Shown in pieces: positions 1 through 8,300 of a stretch of 13,415 bases of DNA. The DNA lies in assembly GCA_002299425.1 (NCBI GenBank), contig DBNW01000038.1:1-13415 (forward strand). Reading direction: 5' to 3'. The DNA comes from Methylococcaceae bacterium UBA662. GTDB taxonomy: Bacteria; Pseudomonadota; Gammaproteobacteria; Methylococcales; Methylomonadaceae. Both the position numbers and the translations under genes were made by a program. A model generated the notes under the pieces. It was given only the letters and a program-made list of their open reading frames with translations, searched no databases and was not told the DNA's origin. Each line of letters begins with the position of its first letter. Position 1 is the stretch's first letter.

Positions 1-49
1 AGGCATGCCGCCAGCGTTCAATCTGAGCCATGATCAAACTCTCCGGTTT
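1..49 (-). rRNA. rrs: 16S ribosomal RNA, 5' end only (partial)
   Basis: Read on the minus strand, the first 42 bases match the universal bacterial 8F primer region (AGAGTTTGATCATGGCTCAG), followed by the ATTGAACGCTGGCGGCATGC stretch found at the start of proteobacterial 16S genes. Placing the 8F site at 16S position 8 puts the mature 5' end near base 49. The gene runs off the left edge, so only about 49 of roughly 1540 bases are present. The bases after the primer site fit beta- or gammaproteobacteria, but this is too short to assign a genus. Confidence 0.95.
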
Positions 50-308
50 AATCTTTAAACTTACCCAGCCGTATCAAAATACGACTAGGCTCTATCTTTT
101 TCTAAAATGGGCGTACCCATTCCAGATTGCCGGCACGAACGCACACCGTGCGCCCACACAGATTGTCTTGTCCCGTTCTGTTAAAAAGCATCCCAAAAAT
201 TGCCTGGGGTAAAGCCCAACTATCTTACCTAAAAAAAATAAAAACACAACAAAAAAATCTTAAAAATCCAAAAACCCCACACAAAAACTACTCGGAACTC
301 AAGGAAAG
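50..308 (-). other. 16S rRNA operon leader
   Basis: This is the transcribed leader between the rrn promoter and the mature 16S end, about 260 bases. It contains no coding region; small open frames on the plus strand here have no ribosome binding site and lie antisense to the leader. The stretch at about 231-290 is strongly A-rich on the plus strand (T-rich in the RNA). A boxA antitermination element lies inside it. The processing stem expected to flank 16S cannot be completed because its 3' half is outside the window. Confidence 0.75.
179..190 (-). promoter_or_regulatory. boxA antitermination element of the rrn leader
   Basis: The minus strand reads TGCTTTTTAACA, one base away from the E. 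coli rrn leader boxA TGCTCTTTAACA. It lies about 130 bases upstream of 16S and downstream of the promoter, the normal position. In enterics this RNA element binds NusB/NusE and protects rRNA transcription from Rho; the same role is inferred here. Confidence 0.8.
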
Positions 309-314
309 CAGAGC

Positions 315-342
315 ATTCTACCTAAAAAATTTGTATAGTCAA
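315..342 (-). promoter_or_regulatory. rRNA operon promoter (sigma70 type)
   Basis: On the minus strand a -35 box TTGACT (342-337) is followed by a 16-base spacer and a -10 box TAGAAT (320-315). The 16-base spacing is typical of rRNA P1 promoters. The DNA immediately upstream (about 343-380) is very AT-rich, consistent with an UP element that binds the RNA polymerase alpha subunit. Transcription would start near 308. This is the only strong promoter match I find between lnt and 16S. Confidence 0.8.
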
Positions 343-394
343 TAATAAACATGACTCAAAATATCATAAATTACCGAACTATCGTAAACCTTGT

Positions 395-416
395 GTCGCT
401 AGGGCGACGGCTTTTT
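395..416 (+). terminator. weak terminator-like hairpin, plus strand
   Basis: GTCGC (395-399) and GCGAC (404-408) form a 5-bp stem with a 4-base loop, followed three bases later by five T on the plus strand. It lies between the lnt stop and the rrn promoter. No plus-strand gene feeds it, so it might only block antisense transcription. The stem is short. On the minus strand, T6 at 436-441 follows the lnt stop, but no convincing stem precedes it. Confidence 0.3.
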
Positions 417-456
417 AATGCCGGTGCCGCGAGAAAAAACCGCCATTTAAGCCTTG

Positions 457-1956
457 TTACGGCCGGTGCGCTCGCCACAGGACGTAGCGGCTACGACCCA
501 ATACACCCAGAAAAATCCCCAGCAACACCGCCACAACCGGTCTGTCACCCCAATGGGCATACGGGGTCATGCCGCCCATCGGAGTAATTTCAGCCTTCAG
601 GGTCGTGGTAGTAAAAGCGGGTGCCGACGCCACAACCCGCCCGTGCGGGTCGATTACTGCGGTGATGCCGGTGTTGGTTGAACGCAGCATGTACCGCCCT
701 GTCTCCAACGCCCGCATGCTGGCAATCTGCAAATGTTGGTGCGGCTGCCAGGAATCACCAAACCAAGCATCGTTAGTGACATTAATCAAGTAAGCCGCCG
801 CTGGCAAACCGTGCAGGGCGGCATCGCCAAAAGCCGCCTCGTAACAAATACTGGCGATAAATGCATGCCCGCCGGCCTGCAACAACGGCTGCCGGTCGCC
901 GCCGGGAGTGAAGTCACCCATAGCGATATGCAGGTTCTTCAACACCCAGCCGGAAAACGGCTGCAACGGCATGTATTCACCAAACGGCAGTAAATGGTTT
1001 TTTTTGTACAAGCCCCGGGTTTGACCTAAAGTGAGGACGGCGTTGTATAAATGATCTTCTATTTCGCCCTCGACGGGCAAGCTCACCACTAAATCAGTGC
1101 CGTGCTGTAGGGCTAACGCCCGCAGCGGCTGCAAAAAATGCTCGTCCACTTGCGAGAGATACGCAGGAATAGCGGTTTCTGGCCAGATGATGACATCTAC
1201 ACCCCAGTTTTGCTCGGTCATTTCCTTGTATAAACGCAAAGTTTCCAGCCGCTTCTCCGGCAACCACTTCTGGTCTTGGCTGATATTGCCTTGGATCATC
1301 ACCGCGCTAATGGGTTCGCCCACCGGCTGCGTCCATTGCACCGACTGCAACCCCCAACCCAGCAACCCGATGGCAGTGGCCAAGCCGGCAACCATCACAC
1401 GGGCGGGCGGGCTGCACAAAAAATGCACTGCTAGGGACGCCGTCAAGGCTAATAAAAACCCCGTGCCATAGGCTCCTAGTAGAGGGATGTAGCCTGACAA
1501 TGGCGTCTGCAACTGTGAATAGGCTGCCAACAACCAGGGAAAGCCGTTCAAGAACACGGCACCGCGCACATATTCGACCAACACCCACAGCAACGGCACC
1601 AGCATCCAGTCCTTATTGCCACCCGACTTCACTGCCAGCCAACCGGCGAGGCCGGGAAACAAGGCAAAAAACCCTATACACAAGGCGGTGATACCCGCCG
1701 CCTGCAACGGCGGCACAAAGCCGTAATGATGCAAGCTGACATAAACCCAAGGTATACCCAAGCCAAACGACGCCAAGCCAAACAAATAGCCGCGCAAGGC
1801 GGCTCGCATCGGGCTGGCACAGCGCCAACTAGCGAACAGCAACACTAAAGCCACCAACGCCAAAATGCCAAAATCAACCGGTGCGAACGCCAAGGTGTAG
1901 AAAATCCCTGCCAGCAAGGCGAACAAATCGCGGTGAACCCTGTTTATAAAACGCAT
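457..1956 (-). CDS. lnt: apolipoprotein N-acyltransferase (Lnt)
   Basis: Lnt transfers a third acyl chain from a phospholipid to the N-terminal cysteine of lipoproteins at the periplasmic face of the inner membrane, the last step of lipoprotein maturation. The 499-residue length is usual (about 510 in E. coli). Residues 8-205 hold the N-terminal bundle of hydrophobic segments, residues about 216-460 the periplasmic nitrilase-like domain, and 471-488 a final membrane segment. The Glu-Lys-Cys triad is recognisable: E260 in WPETAIP, K319 in KKNHLLPFGEYMP and C371 in SICYE. The start is the ATG at 1956, preceded only by a weak AAGAG about 11 bases upstream. The usual neighbour corC/ybeX is absent; the gene stands alone between a divergent glucan synthase and a co-directional rRNA operon. 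Function is inferred from family motifs and looks intact. Confidence 0.96.
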   Translation of the reverse strand: MRFINRVHRDLFALLAGIFYTLAFAPVDFGILALVALVLLFASWRCASPMRAALRGYLFGLASFGLGIPWVYVSLHHYGFVPPLQAAGITALCIGFFALFPGLAGWLAVKSGGNKDWMLVPLLWVLVEYVRGAVFLNGFPWLLAAYSQLQTPLSGYIPLLGAYGTGFLLALTASLAVHFLCSPPARVMVAGLATAIGLLGWGLQSVQWTQPVGEPISAVMIQGNISQDQKWLPEKRLETLRLYKEMTEQNWGVDVIIWPETAIPAYLSQVDEHFLQPLRALALQHGTDLVVSLPVEGEIEDHLYNAVLTLGQTRGLYKKNHLLPFGEYMPLQPFSGWVLKNLHIAMGDFTPGGDRQPLLQAGGHAFIASICYEAAFGDAALHGLPAAAYLINVTNDAWFGDSWQPHQHLQIASMRALETGRYMLRSTNTGITAVIDPHGRVVASAPAFTTTTLKAEITPMGGMTPYAHWGDRPVVAVLLGIFLGVLGRSRYVLWRAHRP

Positions 1957-1990
1957 AATTCAATCGGCTCTTGATGTGTTTAGATGATGG

Positions 1991-2018
1991 AAAAAGCTGC
2001 CCAGCCTAACCAAGGGCA
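1991..2018 (-). terminator. terminator-like hairpin on the minus strand, upstream of lnt
   Basis: TGCCC (1998-2002) and GGGCA (2014-2018) form a 5-bp stem with an 11-base loop. On the minus strand the stem is followed by AGC and five T (1995-1991). It could end a minus-strand transcript coming from 2100-2400, just before lnt begins at 1956. The stem is short, so confidence is low. Confidence 0.3.
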
Positions 2019-2062
2019 TACTTGAATGCGTTTATTCGCGCGATGTTTTTTAACTCGCTGGC

Positions 2063-2098
2063 GACTCCGCAACGATAAAGCCTATCGTCGGATAAGTC
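2063..2098. repeat. 36-base imperfect palindrome (13-bp bulged hairpin)
   Basis: The arms are GACT (2063-2066), CCG (2067-2069) and ACGATA (2072-2077), pairing with TATCGT (2083-2088), CGG (2089-2091) and AGTC (2095-2098). The loop is AAGCC, with a 2-base bulge on one side and a 3-base bulge on the other. All 13 pairs are Watson-Crick. There is no T tract on either side, so it is not a simple terminator. It could be a REP-like dispersed element, an RNA structure or a protein-binding site; nothing in the window decides this. Confidence 0.45.
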
Positions 2099-2398
2099 CA
2101 TCACCTTAAACCGGTTAAAGCCTGACAACCCCTTCATCACTGAAGCTCAAGTCCGCGTGGGGACTCATGCTTGGGCAATAAGTCCAAAGGCTTTGTTGAT
2201 TATGTTGGCAGACATAAAGGTAAATCGTGACTAAGTAGCGTATTATCACCCTAAACAGACTGCCTGGTTTGCAACCTAAGGCTTTCATTTGGAATTGGCG
2301 GATCAACAATCGGCGCGCGGTTAGATGAAGGGCTCCGGCAACTGCTCCTGCGTTGCTCTCTGGCTTTAGGTATCCACCCAATTCAACCCCAAAAAATC

Positions 2399-5300
2399 AT
2401 GATAAAGCGTCAAACACAAAAACCGTGTGCCAGAGTCCCCCATCCAGGCGGTGAGAAACCTATCCGCTTTGAATTGTTCAGCACTGAACGCTTAGAGCAA
2501 CACGCGGTGAGTTTGGCGCAAGCGCAGAAAATCAGCGTCCAAAAACAAGGCTATAAACTTATCCCCCGCGTCCACGACAATGCCCAGGTGTTACTTGAGG
2601 CTTATCAAATCGTCGCCAAGGCGGTGCGTGAACAACACGCCATCACCCCGGCGGCAGAATGGTTACTGGACAATTTCCATATCATCGAAGAGCAAGTTAG
2701 CGACATTCAAAGCGATTTGCCCGAAAAATATTATCTGGAACTGCCCAAACTGTCCGAAGGGGCGTTGGTGGGTTTCCCGCGCGTTTATGGTATCGCCTGG
2801 GCTTTGATTGCCCATACTGACAGCCGTTTTTCCGCGCAATTGCTGACCCATTTTATTAACACCTATCAAGCCGTTGATCCGCTGACGTTGGGTGAACTCT
2901 GGGCGATACCGATCACGTTGCGGATGTTGCTGGTCGATAATTTGCGGCGCATAGCGGTGCGCATCATCGCTTCACAAACCGGCCGGAAGTTGGCGGATGA
3001 TTTTGTTGACCACGTTGAACAAGTCGCCGCACTCACCGACCAGCCGGATGCGCCATTCCCGGCCGGGGTATTGCCTAGCGAAACCTTGCGCCAAGCGTAC
3101 GCCGTGCAAATCCTGCAACGTCTGCATGACCCGCATTCAGGTGCGATGCCGTCATTGGCATTCCTCAATGAGTGGCTGAACGAAAAAAACCTGAGCCTTG
3201 ATGATGTCGTGCATTTGGAACATGCCGAGCAAATTGCCGATAACGCGACCGTCCGCAACATCATCACCAGTATGCGGGCGATTTCTGCGTTTGATTGGTC
3301 GTTGTTTGTCGAAAAAGTGAGTTTGGTGGATAGGTGCCTACGCGCACACGATGGCTATAGCACGATGGATTTCCTCACCCGCGACCGTTACCGCCACGCC
3401 ATTGAAGATTTGGCAAGGCATTCGTCGTATGCGGAACTGGCTATCGCCCAGCAAGTCATCGCACAAACCCAACGCGTCAGCGAGCAAGCCCCTAGCAACG
3501 GACGTTTGCAAGAACCGGGCTTTTATTTGATTGGCGCGGGTCGGTATGCGTTTGAAAAAACCGTCGGTTATCAAACCAGTTTCCGGCAACGTTGGTTACG
3601 CACGACCATCGCCAACGCCGGATTGGCGTACATGGGTGGTTTGATAGTGTTGACCGGCTTGTTGCTGGTTTTACCGTTGAGCTTCAGTTTCGCCGCTGGC
3701 CTGAGCGGCGTCCAATTGGCTTTACTGGCTTTGTTTGGCGTGTTTCCGGCGTCTGATATTGCCGTGAGCCTGGTCAATCGGCTTATTAGCGTGGGCCTGC
3801 CGCCACGGCATTTGCCTAGGTTGGAATTTAAAAACGGCGTACCGGATTCCCTAAGCACGTTCGTGGTCGTGCCAACGCTGTTTACCAGTGCCGCCGAAGT
3901 AAAAAAACAAATTGAGCAAATGGAAGTCCGTTACCTGGCCAATCCCGAAGGGAAAGTGCATTTTGCCGTGTTATCGGATTGGAGCGATGCCGAGCAAGAA
4001 ACCCTGCCTAATGACCATCAACTGCTCAGTATCGCCATGACCGAGGTAGACGCGCTTAACGCTAAATACGGCGGGCAACGGTTTTTTGTCTTTCACCGAG
4101 CGCGTTTATGGAACGCCAGCGAAGGCAAATGGATGGGGTGGGAGCGCAAACGCGGCAAGCTGCATGAGTTTAACCGCTTGTTGCGCGGCGCGACCGACAC
4201 GTCTTTTTTACCGATCGCCGGCAAACCCGCCACCGCGCCGCCAGGGGTTTGTTACGTCATCACCCTGGATGCCGACACCCGCTTGCCGATGGGCGTGGTC
4301 GACCAATTGGTCGGGGTCGCCGCCCATCCGCTCAACCAACCCGTGTTTGACGCGCAGAGCCAATGCGTAATAGACGGTTACAGCATCCTCCAACCGCGCG
4401 TTACGCCAACCTTGCCGTTACGTCAGGAACATTCGATGTTCCACCAGATTTTTGCTGGGACTTCCGGCACGGACACTTATGCAAGTTCGGTGTCCGAGGT
4501 GTATCAGGATTTGTTCACGCTCAGCACATACAGCGGCAAAGGTTTATATCATGTTGACAGTTTCGAGGCCGCGTTGGCGGGGCGGGTGCCGGATAACACC
4601 CAGCTCAGCCATGATTTGTTCGAAAGTGTTTACGCCCGTTGCGCCTTAGTCAGCGATATTGAGTTTTTTGAAGAATTTCCCTCGCACACCGAAGTCGCCG
4701 CTTCCCGGGAACACCGCTGGGTACGGGGTGATTGGCAGTTGTTGCCGTGGATTTTTGGCCAAGGTGGCAAAGGAATGCCGATGATTGGGCGTTGGAAAAT
4801 GCTCGACAATTTACGCCGCTCCCTATCGGCGCCGGCAACTTTCTCGGTATTGGTAGCCACCTGGGCCATTCCGAACGCCCCGCTGGCGGTACTGATTGGC
4901 TTCGTGCTGACGGCACTGGCTTTCCCGGCCTTGTTGGCGATAGCCAGTGAATTCACCGTGCCACGTCGGGGCATTTCGCCGCTGACGCACATCCGCATGG
5001 CGGTGGAAAATATCCTGCGGGCTATCGTCAATAGTCTGGTGGCCTTGACCATGCTTGCGCAACACGCTTGGCGGATGACGGACGCTATTGTTCTCACCTT
5101 GATACGGCTATTCATCACCCGCCGCCAATTGTTGAAATGGGTCACCGCCTTGCAGGCAAAAGCTTCGGCAGGCCACGCACTGAAAAATCTTGTCCGCCCC
5201 TTGCTGGGTTCGTCTATCGTGGTGACCGGTGCGGCGGCTGTGGTGCTGCTGTTTAATCCTGCCAATATCGACGTTGCTGCGCCATTTTTGGTGCTCTGGT

Positions 5301-8300
5301 GGTTGGCACCGGTAGTCGCCCGCGCCTTAAGTTTGCCGCCGCGTCTGGATAACGCCGAAGTGCTGCTGTCTGAGGATAGCGCGAAACTACGTTTGCTTGG
5401 CAGACGCATTTGGCGGTTCTTCACGACCTTTGTCACCGCCGAAAAAAATCACCTGCCCCCCGATAATTTTCAGGAAGACCCCGACCCCGTTATCGCGCAT
5501 CGCAGTTCACCGACCAATTTTGGCTTGTACCTGTTATCGGTGGTCGCGGCACGGGATTTTGGCTGGTTGGGTTTGACCGACACGGTCAACCGGCTGGAAA
5601 CGACACTGGCAACCCTCGCCGCCCTGCCCCGCTTGCAGGGTCATTTTTATAACTGGTACGACACCCAAACCTTGCAGGTGCTGGAACCCAGGTATATTTC
5701 CACGGTAGACAGCGGCAATTTGGCGGGGCATTTATTGACGCTGTCGGAAACGTGCCAAGAACTGCTGGCTAGCCCGTTAGCCTTGCCGAACGCGTTGACA
5801 GGGTTGGCGGACACCCAACAACTGCTACTGGCCGCATTGGCCAATATCACCGACGATAAACGGACGCTAACCGTAACCCTGAAAGAGTTACAGCAAAAAA
5901 ACCTCGTCATCGGTGAACTGTTAGCCAGCCATCCGATTGACGCCGATAGCTGGGGTCGTTTGTGGCGGCAACTGACGGTTACGACCGAAACCCTGTACGA
6001 CTTGGCGCGGGCCTACGCAGTTGAACGCGGCGATATGGCGGACAATGAAGTGCTGGCTTGGGCGAAGTTGCTACGCAATGACACCCGCTCCCATCTGCTG
6101 GATATCAACAATTTGCTGCCGTGGCTTCAAGCCAACAATCGCTTTGCCGGCAACACGGAATCGCTAACGCAACATTTGCCGCTGGCGACGCCGCTTAATG
6201 AAATGGCTGGTTTATATACCCAGGTATTGGCGGACCTAAACGGAATGGAGCTGAAATCCGCCGATGGCTATGCACTGGAGTTGATGATACGGCTAGCGAA
6301 AACCCAAGCCGCCACTCTCACCCTGCGCTTGGAAAAAATGGCCGTGCAATTGGAAGCCTTATTTCATGAAATGGACTTTAGTTTTCTCTATGACGCCAAT
6401 TGCCACTTGTTTTCCATAGGTTACCGCATCACCGAAGGGACGCTGGACTCCAGTTATTACGATTTGCTGGCTTCTGAAGCGCGGCTGGCCAGTTTTATCG
6501 CCATCGCCAAACGCGACGTGCCCGATACGCACTGGCTCCATTTAGGCCGACGGCTGACCCGCACCGCCAAAGGTACGGTGTTGTTGTCGTGGTCAGGTTC
6601 GATGTTTGAATACCTGATGCCGTCTTTGGTGACGTTTACGCCGCGCTACAGCCTGCTCGACCAAACTTGCCGCTTGGTGGTGATGCGCCAGATAGCATAC
6701 GGCAAGGAATGCGGTGTGCCGTGGGGCATTTCCGAATCGGCTTTTAATGGGCGTGACTTGCACTTTACTTATCAATATTCGGCCTTTGGCGTGCCCGATT
6801 TGGGCATGAAACGCGGGCTGCATGAAGATTTGGTGATTTCCCCCTACGCTACGGCTTTGGCGTCGATGTACCTGCCCCATGCCGCCGTGGAAAACTTCGC
6901 GCGTTTGGAAAAGCAAGGCGCGTTGGGGCGCTATGGTTTTTATGAAGCCTTGGATTTTACGCCCAGCCGCCTCGCCGAAGGCCAAGCTGTGGCGATGGTG
7001 CGTTGTTACATGGCGCATCATCAGGGCATGTCGTTGGTGGCGTTTGCCAATGCCGTTTATGACGGAGCCATGCGCCACCGCTTCCACCGTGCGCCGCTGA
7101 TCCAAGCCGCCGATTTGTTGTTGCAAGAACGCATCCCGCGCGGTGCCAACACCAACAGGCTGCCTGTCCTTGAAGCCCTTGCCGAAGTCAAAGATTCGGT
7201 GCAACCGCCCGTGCGGCGTGTGCCGTCACCTACGGCTAACGTGCCTTCGGCGCATTTGCTGTCGAACGGGCGTTACGCGGTAATGCTCACCGCCGCCGGT
7301 TCCGGCTACAGCGCGTGGCGGAACCTGGCGGTGACGCGCTGGCGTGAAGATGTGACCCGTGACAATTGGGGCAGTTACCTTTATCTGCGTGATGTCGGCA
7401 ACGGCAAGGTGTGGTCTGCGGGCTACCAACCCACCGTCGCGTTGCCCGATGCGTATGAGGTGCTGTTTGCTGAAGACCGTGTGCGCCTCATCCGCACGGA
7501 TGGTGACCTGGTCAGCACCTTGGAGATTGTTGTATCACCTGAAGACGATGCCGAAATCCGCCGTTTGAGCGTGACCAATAATGGCCTGCGCACCCGCGAA
7601 ATTGAAATCACTTCTTACGCCGAGATTGTCCTTGCCCCTATGCCCACGGATAGTGCCCATCCGGCTTTTTCCAACCTGTTCGTTCATACCGAATATTTGC
7701 CGCAAGCGCACGCGCTGCTGGCCCACCGCCGATCCCGCACCGGCACGGACCCCGCGCTATGGGCGGCGCAGGTGTTGACCGCCAGCCAAGATGTTCAGGG
7801 CTGCCAATACGAAACCGACCGCGCCCGCTTTGTCGGACGCGGGCAAACGGTGCGTGCGCCCATCGCGGTGATGGACGGCAGGCCGCTCACCAACACGGTC
7901 GGTGCGGTATTGGACCCGATTTTCAGTCTACGAGTCCGTTTGCGTATCACCCCCGGCAACACCGAACATGTCACCTTCACCACGCTGATTACCCACTCGC
8001 GCACGGCTGCTGAAGACCTGGCGGACAAATACCACAACCCGGCGATGTTCGAGCGGGTGTCCGTGTTGGCATGGACACATGCCCATATCCAGCTCCATCA
8101 TTTGCGCATCAAACCTGACGAGGCACAATTGTTCCAGGATTTGGCAAGCCGTTTACTGTTCATCGACCCGTCTTTGCGGTCAAGCAGTAAATTAATGCAG
8201 ATGAACACCTTAAACGTCACGGGGCTGTGGCGGTACGGCATTTCAGGGGATCGGCCAATTGTCGTGCTGCGGATCAGCGAATACGAAGACCGTGGCATTG

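Larger units (their letters stand above)
1957..2398. other. divergent intergenic region, no convincing gene
   Basis: These 442 bases separate lnt (minus) from the glucan synthase (plus) and must hold promoters for both, but I find no confident -35/-10 pair on either strand. An 88-codon minus-strand frame (2381-2115) opens with TTG and its translation resembles no family I know; I do not call it. On the plus strand the glucan synthase frame is open back to a TAA at 2252 but has no ATG, GTG or TTG in that stretch. Two hairpins are listed separately. The base composition and short broken frames suggest decayed or regulatory DNA. Confidence 0.5.

Noticed and set aside
30..345. Two short plus-strand frames in the rRNA leader
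   Set aside because: They run antisense to the 16S 5' end and leader, with no ribosome binding site and no recognisable domain.
2115..2381. 88-codon minus-strand frame
   Set aside because: It has a TTG start, a poor ribosome binding site and no family resemblance. It is kept only as part of the intergenic description.
1957..2398. tRNA or other known structured RNA gene
   Set aside because: I could not find a cloverleaf, anticodon arm or TPsiC-type motif on either strand; only simple hairpins are present.
4630..5436. 268-codon open frame on the minus strand
   Set aside because: It lies antisense to conserved glucan synthase coding sequence, has low-complexity, Ser/Arg/Ala-rich composition typical of a shadow frame in GC-rich DNA, and matches no family.
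6593..7204. 203-codon open frame on the minus strand
   Set aside because: It is antisense to the highly conserved PF10091/GH189-like region of the glucan synthase; its His/Gln/Arg-rich translation is typical of a reversed codon pattern.
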